From: Tipula vernalis
Lineage: Eukaryota > Arthropoda > Insecta > Diptera > Tipulidae
Length of the DNA stretch: 64,000 nucleotides
Direction: 5' to 3'
Assembly (NCBI GenBank): GCA_958295665.1
Contig: OY282560.1
Coordinates: 189,692,561 to 189,756,560, forward strand
How positions within the stretch are numbered: position 1 is the first letter of the stretch; every line of letters starts with the position of its first letter. The translations under genes were made by a program, and so were the position numbers. Below, piece after piece: positions 43,022 to 54,800 of the stretch. Under the pieces are notes generated by a model. The model had not been told where the DNA came from. It made no database searches and saw only the letters and a list, made by a program, of their open reading frames with translations.

Positions 43022-45430
43022 TCAACTTTTAATATCCTTTAATTTTTCATCACTTACAATCCAATTGAAAACTAGAGGTTTTACCACTATTTTACGAAAC
43101 CTGTTTCTAACGTTTTTATTTAAAATTATATTGATGTATTGCACGGTCTCAGATAAGTTGGTTTTATATCTCAAAGTATTTAAATCATTCGATTGATATT
43201 TGATAAGCCTAGCTTGCATAAATGGCACCGTGTTTGGGAATATTTTTGACGCTAAATTGAAGTTAAAAAAGTCGACATCCTTCATTTGCATTATACGCAA
43301 ATGAACTTTCTCGTAATTTAGTTTTTTTAATTGTTTTAATAGCGTTACTGGACCGCGCAAATGCCGCTCGATAGCACTATGTACCGAATCAACCTCTTGT
43401 AGCTGTGTGTGCCCAGGCTCTGAATATTTGTGAATTATAAAGTCTATCCTTGAATTATCTTGGAGAAACTTCAAAATCATGGTTGTATTAACTCAATTTT
43501 TGTTTTGGGCGACACAACTATCTGACCATAGGATAATTTTACTAACCATTGGAAGATCTTGAACGACTGCATTATAATTTTATACAGAGCGCTCGCCAAA
43601 TCATTCCCTGCCCTTCCACTTTGTGCTTCAGTCCAAATACTGCAGTACGTAACGCGATTTAAATTGCAATGCCCTGTTAAATTGTAAACTGCAAATTTGC
43701 GTGTGTAATAGAAGCTTGAAATTTCAGCTTTTGGCAGGGGAAACACATTTTCCAGGTCGTGTTATAACTGCCGTACTACCATCTGTATTTTTTCGATCAT
43801 TATCTCTCTGTTGCGAGTGCGTAAGATTTTTTTCGTGGTGAAAAAATTTAACTTGTTCAGCCTCGTCTAAATCCACCTTGTCTTTAAACAAAGAACACTG
43901 ATCACATTGATCTTTTTTTGGTAAGTGGAATGCGCAGTTAAACTCTTCGTTGAATACTTTAGAATAAATATGTTTCTTCACTGGCGTTCCGTCGCACGAC
44001 TCCTTGTATAAATTATACATTTTTTGAACCGATAAATTTGAACCTAGATATTCCTTTTTGGTGTTTTCGCGTCAGTAGTGGGATTCTACTCGAGGAAAAC
44101 TATTAATGTGCTGTTTTATTTCCTCTATTTTAGTGTCTTGTGTTTTATTTTTAATGTGTTTACCTTTCGCCGGCGAATAGGGAATGCCAGTAGTTTTATC
44201 GAATTTTTTTGAAAAAAAAAAAACCATTGCAATCTTCTCGAGCTAATGTTCAGAGTGTTCAAAAAAAATTGTTTGCAGACTCTAGCCTGTCGTTCTTTAT
44301 AGTTTAAAAAATAATTGAATGTAAACTCTCGCTTTTTTATCGGATCCTTTTTCGACTTTCGTTTGGCTGGTATCTTTTTCACAAATTGTACATAGTAAAA
44401 GTTTTTAGATTTATCGTCGAGTTTCCAAAATGCGTCATGGATATTTTGTCTTTCAAAGGCATCAAACGTGTTACTACACCGAAATATACAAGAACACTCT
44501 ATTTGTTTGACTGATCTTGCGGGGCGTAAAATTCCATTTACATCTACATAAGACTTTCCTTTTTGTCGGTTAACGTTTCTAACATTACGTTTCCAACCTG
44601 CTATATTTTTTTTTCTCTTTCGAGATGGCGGCGTATTTTCTATTGCAGAAGTAGCGTTGACCGGCGTAGATAGCTCAACTTGGATTGCAGTGGCAATGGG
44701 GCTTAATAAAATTGTTGATGGTATATTATCATGTTGAGTGTTCACACGATTTTTAACATTGTTTTTAAAGACGTTTTTCTTAAACTTTTTTACAGCTGGA
44801 GTACCTGTACTGCTGTTTGAATCCGATATCCCTTGATAATTCGGGTCGTATAAGGAATCATCTGAACTGAAATCTAAAACCTTATTTTCACTGTAAAATT
44901 AATTAAATAATGTTAGGTTTTAGGAAAAATCATTAAACAATTCTTATTTTTACCTTTATATAGGATGTGAATCTGATTTGTTTTTATCCTTATGATTCGG
45001 AGACTTAAGTTGGCACAGTGATAAAATGTTTTAAATCGGTTCTCACTGGCGTTTTTCCCTGAGCTGTTATCAAAAACCTCGTTTTCGCTGCAAAATAAAT
45101 TAATGGAAACTTTTAAGAAAAATCATTAAACAATTCGTATTTTTACCTTTGCATAAGGATGTGAACTTGATTGGTTTTGCTCCATATTCAGTAGCTTTTG
45201 TTGGCAAAGTAGTTCATGATTTAATGGACATGCAGCTTCAGCTAAGTTTTCACTGGCGCCAATATTTTTTTGGCCATCATAATGCAATCCATCCGTTTTA
45301 ATTTCAGATCATATTTATAAAAGAACTTATATAAAATGAAACCTTTATGCTCATCATCAGCGTCATTATCAGACAAAATGCCTTCAAATGCGTGTAAAAC
45401 TTCTTCTCCCAATTCAGACACAGAAGACGA
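43022..45430 (-). pseudogene. Transposase-like gene of unnamed arthropod family, disrupted
   Basis: Minus-strand blocks in order: acidic N-terminal pieces (EEVLHAFEGILSDNDADDEH near 45400; SLYDPNYQGISDSNSSTG near 44850), a basic block (RKRKKNIAGWKRNVRNVNRQ, KGKSYVDVNG), Cys motifs IECSCIFRC, VCKQFFLNTLNISSRR, FPRVESHY, KMYNLYKESC, FHLPKKDQCDQCSLFKD, LPLPKAEISSFYYTRKFAVY, IILWSDSCVAQNKN and KYSEPGHTQLQEVDSVHSAI. This order recalls a family of multi-copy, transposase-like proteins common in insect genomes with an RNase-H-like SDxCxxQNKN site; I cannot name it with certainty. Lesions: TGA after VESHY and after VAQNKN, and frameshifts near 44215 (in a T/A run) and 43740. A small relative is at 49832-50164. 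Gaps near 44880-45340 look like introns but were not resolved. Confidence 0.65.
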
Positions 45431-45731
45431 TCTATAAACAATAAAGGCAGTTGTATATTCAAAAATTAATTAATTTTGTATGTACACATTATCACAAAGT
45501 TAAAATAAACCAACGGTATATTAAGGAAAAACATAATTTAATAACGGTAATTTATTAGTATTTTAACAACTTGGCTTGTATAGTGATTAGTTGTTGTTGG
45601 TTTTGCATGTATTTCGCGATGTGCTATTTGTTCAACGTTTTTAGAAAGACTGAAACTGCATTTAAATTTTCACTTAACAATAAAAAAAAATAAAAACTAA
45701 AAACTGTGAAACTGTTTCATTCGACAATATT
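45431..45731. other. Spacer upstream of the transposase-like gene
   Basis: AT-rich, nothing recognised. Confidence 0.4.
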
Positions 45732-46060
45732 GTATGTTTGTATCACACAAGTCCTGATTCTAAATTTAAAATTTACGTTTTATCCGCAGACAAATCGTAT
45801 GTTTGTATCATTCAAGTCCTGAATTTAAATTTTGCGTTTATGAATTAGTTGCATATAGATTGTACGTTTGAACCATTCAAGTTTTGAATTTATTTTTTAA
45901 CATTAATGCCTTATTCGCAAATAGATGGTATGTTTGTATCATTCAAGCCCTGAATTTACCTTTAGCGCTTAGATCTTATTCGCATAAACGTTGTATGTTT
46001 GTATCATTCAAAACTTAATTTTCCTTTTGCGTTTAAACCTGTTTTTAATATTGATTGTTT
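45732..46060. repeat. ~65-bp tandem repeat, five units
   Basis: Units begin GTATGTTTGTATCATTCAAG at about 45732, 45797, 45861, 45928 and 45993, each continuing with a variant of TCCTGAATTTAAATTTTGCG. The period is 64-67. A decayed sixth unit may extend to about 46080. Confidence 0.8.
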
Positions 46061-46140
46061 GTATTATGTTCGTATGTAACACTTAAGTATTGTTTTAATT
46101 TTATCTAAAATTTTTTAGTAAATTATGACATTCCAATATG

Positions 46141-46434
46141 TTTATAATAAAACAACTTAAGTTATTTTTAAATAATTTTAATTGAAAAAAATTTTTCCTT
46201 ATAGTAACAATATTTTACAAAATTTTTTAGAAGATCGATTTCGGATTGACCCCTTCTTCGGTTCTTTTTTAACAACTATTGGTTGTTAAAGACGATGAAT
46301 AGTTGTTAAAAAAGAATCGAAGGAGTCAATCCGAAATCGATCTTCTAAAAAATTTTGTAAAATATTGTTACTATAAGGAAACATTTTTTTCAATTAAAAT
46401 TATTTAAAAATAACTTAAGTTGTTTTATTATAAA
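46141..46434. repeat. 294-bp near-perfect palindrome
   Basis: Each arm is about 140 bases: TTTATAATAAAACAACTTAA at the left edge is inverted at the right edge. Pairing holds through TTATAGTAACAATATTTTAC, AGAAGATCGATTTCGGATTG and TTTTTTAACAACTATT, with only a few mismatches. The unpaired centre is about 17 bases. No ORF. Probably a foldback MITE; a transcript across it would form a long hairpin RNA. Confidence 0.9.
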
Positions 46435-46816
46435 TTTATAAGTGACAAAATATACACAAGCAAAATGGATATACACCATTATAACTCATTCCAATATGAT
46501 TAGTTTATGTAACAGACAAGTATTTTGTTTTCATTAACAACTAAGCGTATGTAACACTTGGCACACTGATATCTTTGAATAGGAATGAGATAAGAAAATT
46601 TTGAAAAGAGCAATCGAAAGCTCTCGTTTTTTAAACAAGGTGGCACTACTAACTCAAAAATGCGTTTATAACACTTAAGTACTGAGGTAACGATTTGTTT
46701 AACCACTAATTTTGTTTGGGTTACCTAAATTATTTTTTGGTCTATCTAGTACCATTGTTGGTTGATGTAATATTTTTATTTTTGGTGAAAGCAATACAAC
46801 TAATTGTGTACAGTAT
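46435..46816. other. Intergenic spacer
   Basis: AT-rich. GTAACACTTAAGTA-like motifs near 46540 and 46670 echo the sequence at 46075 left of the palindrome. Otherwise nothing recognised. Confidence 0.4.
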
Positions 46817-47194
46817 TTACTTTTGTTTTATTTCATCGCGCTCATCTTCCTTTGGGAACTTTATGTAAGTTTTTGCCAAATTATTCACAATCCCTTTTGC
46901 CACCTCTCGAATAGACCGTGACACAGATGACTGGGACATTGATATGTGCAGGTCGCTCCCTACCGGCGATTGGTAGCTCCCGGTGGCGAAAAATCTGAGA
47001 ACGCACGAAATTTTTCTTTCAATAGTTAGCCCTCTTTGGCTGGCTAGCGACACCATCAGGGGCCTCAGTATTTCAATCAATTGTCGGCATACCATTTTAG
47101 TCAGCCGGAATGCAGACTTAAAGGCCCTGTCAGAGAGATTCCGGAAGGGATCTAATGGCCTACGATTTTCACGCATTCGCCTCAATGATCGCAA
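46817..47194 (-). pseudogene. PIF/Harbinger transposase N-terminal fragment
   Basis: 125 codons from MRSLRRMRENRRPLDPFRNL through LSDRAFKSAFRLTKMVCRQL, ISCVLRFFATGSYQSPVGSD and ISMSQSSVSRSIREVAKGIV, matching the start of HARBI1/PIF transposases. The DDE catalytic part does not follow downstream on the minus strand, so this is a fragment. The reading frame is intact over the piece present. Confidence 0.75.
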
Positions 47195-47519
47195 ACTGTT
47201 ATTATTAATATATTATTAAAAGACATTATTACTCTAATGAAATCGTCATTATTGTATGATTTAAAATGAATAAATATGTACTTGAGTTCTGCAGCTTCCG
47301 TGTCGTCATCGGTTCGCCAAAAGATATATTTTAGTTATAATGAATAAATAATCCCTGGATAGACTTGTATTATATTAAAATCGCTGTCAATATGACAATA
47401 ATTTTTCTGTTTTCCAGTTTTCTGTGTTTTTTTGATGTTTGTGAACGTTTTTTTTTCATCAGAATAGGAATTTGAAACAAAGAAACATTCACCTTAAATA
47501 ACATCACGTTTTTTTTTTA

Positions 47520-47660
47520 CTTTTTTACAGAATACAGCTGCAGGTTATAACAAATTTTGGAAAATATATCAGATATAAAAAACTTCGGTTATAACAAACA
47601 TATGCTTGTAACAAACTTCACAACAGTCCCGTTAGTGTTTGTTATACCGGGATTTCACTG
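47520..47660. mobile_element. pogo-type transposon end
   Basis: Read on the minus strand, the sequence begins CAGTGAAATCCCGGTATAAC directly after TA (47661-47662), with repeated GTTATAAC motifs inward. This is the style of pogo/Tigger ends. The opposite end was not found, so only a fragment is called. Confidence 0.45.
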
Positions 47661-47662
47661 TA

Positions 47663-48803
47663 TTGACTGATAATGAAAATGATATCAATTTCGCACGTTC
47701 CGTTTCTGGTGGACGCGCCAACCCAGAAGGCATAAAAGTTAGCCCTCAAATTAATTACAAATAAGTAATAAATAAAACTAGTCGGAATTTCAACATACCC
47801 ATTTAACTTAGATCTGTTAATTTTTATTATTTTCTGTATTTCAATTTTTAATTTACATTTTTTCTTTTCAATTTTCCATCTGACAACAATTAGAAAATAA
47901 ATTACACAAGAATGAAATAAATTTTAATATATTTTTTAAAAAAAAAATTTTATAAAATAAAACAACAAAAAATGAAACTATTTCTAATCACTAATATTTA
48001 ATATATATATAATATAAATTAAACCGTAAATAACAAGAAAAATATAATCTAAAACTATTTTTATATATTAAATTTCTCCAAAACAAAAACAAACAAAAAA
48101 ACAGTACTTTGTTGATCTTCTATTGAAAGTTTAGTAAAAAATTCATAACAAAAAACTTAAAATTAGAGATTTTAATTTTATGTATGACACGGGCATTGTT
48201 GTTTGCTAGTAGAATTCATTTCATGATTTGTTAAAATTCACCTGTTTAGCTGCTTTAATAAAAAATTAATGAATAAACAAAAAAAAAGTTCACTATACAT
48301 TCGAAAAATATGTATAAAATATTTCTTTTTATTCATTTTAATTTAATACAAAAATACATCTTGTTTCTTCATCGTAATTAATCTTTTGGTGTGTAAATAT
48401 TATCAAAAAACATTTTATTTGTATTATTCTTTTGGAAAAATATATTTATAATCGTTAGCTTAAAAAAAAAAAAAATAAGAAAAACCAAAACAGTAAATAG
48501 TGGTTGTAGTTTAGAGTAACAGTTTTGTGTTTGGTAAATTTGTAGTTTTTTTTTTGAACAAAATTAAATAATAATTAATTTTATAACAAAACATTTTTGT
48601 TTTTACCGTTTTTAATTGGTTTGTTGTTTTTTTTTTTTTTTTTTTAAATTAATCGAGACATACAAAACAAAAAATTACAAACAAATGATAAACAATCAAT
48701 TTTTTCTTAAGGAAGCTCAACATAATAGGCTTTTTTTTTAAATTAAACTTAAACTTTAAAGTTTTGAACTTGCAGCAGTCACTTTTTGTGCATTTTATCG
48801 TCT
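47663..48803 (-). other. AGPAT 3' UTR and downstream sequence
   Basis: Very AT-rich sequence downstream of the AGPAT stop (48804-48806) on the minus strand. It has long A and T runs, as often seen in UTRs. The cleavage site cannot be fixed. No other feature recognised. Confidence 0.45.
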
Positions 48804-51800
48804 CTATTGGTTTGGTGTTGATGGTGTGGTTGAGCCATATGATGATGCTTTACTTATTTTTGACATGCCAATTGATTTTTGCATAAGGAAGTAAACTGAA
48901 AATACAAAATTACACGAAATATTTAAATTATTGTAATTAACTCTTAAAAGCATACAGTATGGACTTTCTTACATAAAACTTAAATTGAATTTTCTCCACA
49001 TATATTTAATATATTAGCAAAGAGAATAAACACCAGGGTATCGATTTTGATCGCAAAATGAGGATTGAGGAGCGAGAATTTTGTATATGTACACGGCGTA
49101 TAATATACATTGTACTATTGTGTGCCGTCAAATATTTTTATTGTATTAGTGTGTTTTCTCATGATGGTAAGTATCAAAAATAAGCTAAGCGGGTGAAATC
49201 GGTTCAACTTTTTGTTGCTTCCGCTCGCCTTGAGTTATTTTTCCCTATCTTCTAACATGAGGAATTCATGTTTTCCTATCTATTGTTGTTGTAACCGAGA
49301 CATTCATTTTATATCGTTAACAAAATCCAAAACAATATACGCATTCAAAAAGGAAACACATATATACTATATATCGATACCTTAAAGCACGCTAGTGCTA
49401 TAATGTCCACTATTTTAGTTTGTGGTAAATACAAAATATAGATGTCAGAAATGTATTCTTTTATCATTTATAGTTCAGTTTTCAGGTGCTACAGTCTTTT
49501 AGAACACTATTTCGAAGGACATTGAGTGAAAATTTAAGGTATCGATATAATACATTAACTAAACGAATAAAAAGAAAATTTTATAACGGTTTTTTACGTG
49601 GAAAAAGTTATTTAGAATTTAAAACTGTAAAGTAAAGTCGCATCAAAATATGAAGTGCAAAATAATTAAATTAGAGAGAAATTGATTAGTTTATTTACAA
49701 TTTGTCCTAATAGTTTCTCCTTAGACATTATAAGAGTACCTAATAGTGTTCATACGAAAAAGTTTAAAATGTATCGAAAATGTCAGAAATCCCATTTGAA
49801 TTAAGAGAGGCAGTAAAAATAAATTTGTTAAATGAATTTAGCGAACTCAAGTACAGCAAATTCATTGAATATAAATAACTTTTGGAAACAATTATTTCAA
49901 TTTTATTTAATTAATTTTAGCGAAACTTTACAAACTTCTGAAAATGTGGAGATTGAAATAGTTGATAGCCAACCGGAATCAATCGTACCAATTCATGACG
50001 CGGTGAACAATTTGTTTGATACCGAAAATGAATCGATTAGAAAATCAAGAAAAATCAAAAGTAATCCAAGTAAATGTAAGCAAAATATACGTAAGTACAA
50101 CAGACAAAGTGGCAAAGAGTATACTGATTCTAGTAGTAGCTTAGAAAAGTCGACGGTAGCTTAATTATTAATAAAGGTGGAATTTATTATTATTTTTAAA
50201 TAATTCAAATCCATCGGTTCCCAAAACACCATTTCTTTTCTAAAAAGGAAGTTTTCTAAAAAGAAAATATTAGATTAGAAAGTTACTTCTGTTAGTCATA
50301 AATCAATTTCCACATACCGATTCACATTACTGTCGATCCAACAGCAAAAAAACTAAAGTAAAATTTACTTCGAAAAATGGCGCTTAGGCAAAGCGATAAT
50401 AATTTTTGAATTGCTGTAACTGTCAAAATTATTTACACCGTCAATATTTGTCCAAAAATATACGTCCTGTAGTTAATGAGCGATTTCCCAAAATTGGAGT
50501 AAGTTTGATATAGACAAAAATAACACTTAGGCGACGATAATTAAACAGTTAAAATTAAATTAATTATTATACCAATACCTAGGTAAAGCAAAACATCTAA
50601 ATGCTTGGAATTCCATATAATATGCATTTACACTGCATTTAAAATTTGTATGGAATTTTCCATGTAATGTATTTTCATTTTTGAATTCATACTTTCGAAC
50701 ATTTATAAATTTTCTAATTCGCTTATAGTTTGGAACACTGAAATTCGTCGGACCAATAAAATCTTAACAGAAAAATAACTTCTTGAAATTATCAATGATT
50801 GGTATGATTCCGAAGATAATTTCGAAGAAGAGGGTGATGAAGAAGCCTTAGAAGACGTAGCTATGAGATATGCACCATTTGAAATTGACCAGACGAAAAA
50901 TCAATATATTGGTGACCCAAATTTACAATATCAAAATTCAAAATTGGTGATTTAAAATACAATGAGCCTGAGAAAATTCGAAAATATAAAACGAATTTTA
51001 TATTTCAACCAAAATGATAAACCTCTACAAAAATTCAGAAAATTCAGATAAGCTTTACGACATTCATCCACTTGTAGAGGATTTAATAAAACAATTTAAA
51101 AAAATCCCTGTGAACAACTACACTTATCTGTTGAAAAACAAATTTGTGCCACTAAAGCCAAACATAGCTTGCGTAAATACAATCCAGCAAAACCTAAAAA
51201 TGGGGCTATACAATTTTTAGGTCGACGAGCATATCCATCCGGATTAATGTACAATTTCGAGGTTTTCACAGGATTCTAGAATAAGGCACGACTTCCAATG
51301 GGAAACAATGTGACTGTTGTGCGATGTACTAAAACACATCAATCAAATTTATTTTGAGAATTACTATTCCGCTTCCAGTTGAGCTAAATAAAATAGAAAT
51401 GACATGTGTAGGAACAATACGGAAGGATCGAATTCCCACCAATAAAATGTCTAATATGGAAAAGGGAAATCGTGGAGATTGCGAAGAGAAAAGCAATTAT
51501 GTAGAAAATACACAAATCTGGATTGTTTCATGGAAAGACAACAAAGTTGTAGCAGGAGTTAATTCAATTCAAACAACAACCCGTTTAATAGAACTAAGAA
51601 ACTTTGATTGTTTATTGGTCGACAAAAAATTACCATGAAATTAAAAAAATCGCATATGCGATTTTTGTAGAAGACCGAAAGTGAGGAGTGCGAATTAAAA
51701 ATGCGATCGTTCTTGAAAAAAAATTAATAAAATATTACCAAAGATTGGCAAATCCCCCGTATATCTGAGTCAATTGGAACTGAGAGCAGAGAATATCATC

Positions 51801-54800
51801 AAAAGCTAAAATTATTCGATTGAACTGCCATAGTCAACATCTTTGGAACCTGGAATCGAGCCCCTTGCGATTCACTCAACACAAGGGGAAGGCCCCTTTT
51901 TATGATGAATTTATGAATCAATTGAAAAGCAAGTTTAGGCAATTGGAGTAAAATTATCTCACCAGCTGGTGACTATATTGCCGAAATCACTATCATAGAA
52001 CAAATCATGAAAGAGTTCAGCATTACTCAATATATAAGGCGAACAGCTAAACAAATTTAACCCAAAAACGGCCCCCTGAACCTATCAGAACCAAAACCTG
52101 GAAAACGCAATCAACTATTGAACAATAAATATTGAAAAAGTTAAAGTACAAAAACATCTAATGATGTGCCTATTAAAGGAGTGCTATGAGGGCTACAAGA
52201 CGAAATATCAGGATGATGAGTAAAAAAAAAATTGGGTTTTCCAAATCTTCTCAGCTCCTGAAATATAACTACACCTTACATTACATAGAAGAACAACCCA
52301 ATTAGAATAACATCCCAATGCTTTAACTAGCAAGCTATTTAGAAGTTTAGAAGGGAAAACATCGGCCCATTCAAAATCAATTCAAAAACATGTATTCAAG
52401 AAAAACAATTTAAACTGACTAAACGGCACGCAGTGGTTAAAGCTGGGGCATTTAGATTGATGCTCGACTGGGCATAACCAGTTTGTGTGTTTTCATTCAC
52501 TCCTTCATTTTGTTAATTTTTTCGTGGTTTCAACGTGGAGTTTATTGTTTTCCTACTTTTTGCTTTTTTTGAAAGAAAAAATGGTAGATTTTTTGTTTTA
52601 TTTTTGAGTTTTTACTGTCTCCGAAAGTGTTGGAATTGTAAATGAAAAGTGAGCTCTGTAGGATAGTGTTAGTGTCTACCGTGAATATCTGTACATAATA
52701 CCGTCGGTGTTGTTTCCAAACATGAGTAGTAAATATGTAAATTTTTATTGGAAAGAACGACAGAATGAAATCCAAAACTAACCGCTAGGGTGTGATTGGT
52801 TGCACACTGCTCTCCTGAAAAATCAACCTTCTTGAGTTGTCACTGTTCTCATGCACTCTCGATTTGTTAAAAGAAATATGTTATTCCGATAGTTTGTTTG
52901 ATTTGTTTGTGTGTCTGATTATTCATGTTTTTTTGAATTGTGTGTGTGTGTGTGATTAGAGAAACGATTTACAAACACATAAGATGATTACGAAAATTGT
53001 GAAGTGAAATGTTTAGAAAGCGAATTTGGTGGTGGGTGTTTGTAAGGATGTGGATATTGTTGTCAGTGGGTGCGGTTTTGAATGCGAATATGGCTTTGGG
53101 AGGGATGCGAGGGTTTTTGGTTTGGATGTTGGTGTAAGTATGGAGGTTGTTATGGGTGTGAGTGGGAAGGTTGTTATCGATGTTGGTGTGAGAGTTGATG
53201 ATGGTGTAAATGTGGAAAAGTGTTTTGGGCTTCTATTAGCAGCGGTTCACAGACTTTTTTCGGTGTGACCCATTTTCAACTTTCAATAAAATTGCGACTC
53301 CGAAAACGATGAAAATATTGGACAATAATCTTAAAATATTAATGGAAAAAGGAATTCCAAACGTATCCAACTCATCCAAATAGCATTATTAAATTAAATT
53401 AAGCGTTGTTTTGCGTGTACAAAGGTTTGTGGTGTTGCTGTGTGGCTTTTCAGCGTTAGATTAGCGGATTGAAATCAATTTAAAACTGAATAATTATTTT
53501 GGTTGATCAAATTCATATACATACATCGTACTGGTATCGTACCCTCACGTATAGCACCTCCACTTTTGATAGTAGATTGTTGTGTATTTACTTATTTATA
53601 CGTATTTACAGTAAAGTGTTTTACAATAGAAATAAATACTTTACAACATTAATTGTTTAACTGTACAACAAATGTTACATTTGGTAGAATGATAGAGGCG
53701 CCTTTGCTGTTTGGTGGAAAGTTGTAAATTTTGGTAATAGGTTTATTGCTGTGGTAAAAAAAAGTTTAGTTTATCCAGCTGATTTAAAATTGCCCAGACT
53801 TACAGACCGACATTTGTTATTGTAATAATTTTTGTTTGAGGTGTTTTATACGAATTCTTATCTACTGACGGGTATCGTAACTGAAGGTCTGCGCTGACAT
53901 GTTATGAGTATCACTTTACAAAATAACGGTAATTTAGTAGTACTACATTGTTTTTTATAAAATGAATCACAGTTATTTTATCGAGCCGAGAGGTAGATTT
54001 AAATTAGGCAATAAAGATTAAAATGTTCAGAAAAAATCGGTTCAATAAACTAATAAATGTTATTTCTGAACGAAGCTATTGTTTTTAATAAATCATAAAT
54101 ATATATAGATTAGAAAGGTATTGTCTTTGTGTTACTAACTATTGCCAATACTTAGGTGTCTCTAATGGAGTCAATATCAACCAGTACAAACTAAACCTCT
54201 CCAATCAATCATTTTGCGGGTAATCTAAGCGTAAAGAAATTACTACGTAAGTCAGCAGATTAAAAGTAAATTGGCTGTTGCCAAAAAAAATAAGCTACAA
54301 TGACGAAAATACGAAATGTCGGGAATATTACTTTCGTTTAACGTTATTCCCTCGAATTGATAAAAATAAGAAAGCTTTTTATTGTATTTCAGCAGCGTTT
54401 AGTTGAATGCAAATGGAATTTATTAGACTATAACAAGTGTAATTTGCATTAATATCAGTTTTGCGGTTCTGGCAAAGTGTGATTTATTTTTGTGAAGTGT
54501 ATGCGCTTGGTTAAAAATTTTAAAAATTAATTAAAAAAAATTATTGTACTTACATGCGACTAATATGGATACACAAATTCCAAATGTAATAAAATTTCCA
54601 TGTAATAATGAGGAAAGCACATAATAGATCATTGGAAGTATAATAATTGTAGCCCATCCCAGAGTATTTATTAAAAGCGCAACATTTTTTCCAATCACAA
54701 ATGGTTGTAATTTTTCCACACCCGTGTCATGGAAGAAATCACCGTGTTTATGAAAACTATCTTGAATTTTATCTTTATTTACAAATTGTGCATGTAACCA

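Larger units (their letters stand above)
48896..54553 (-). other. AGPAT last intron (5.7 kb)
   Basis: Runs from GTAAGT (54553 downward) to TTTTCAG (ending at 48896). It contains a transposase-like fragment, a piggyBac relic, possible SINE and hAT pieces and a GT-rich stretch, listed separately. The stretches 48896-49760, 51651-52425 and 53290-54553 have no recognised feature. Confidence 0.85.

Noticed and set aside
43480..44080. Selenocysteine or stop-codon readthrough in the transposase-like gene
   Set aside because: There are two TGAs plus at least two frameshifts and no sign of a SECIS element; decay is the simpler reading.
45732..46060. A CRISPR-like array
   Set aside because: The units are contiguous variants without distinct spacers, in insect nuclear DNA.
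53026..53268. 80-codon Val/Gly-rich ORF as a gene
   Set aside because: It is a by-product of the GT-rich low-complexity stretch and has no motif.
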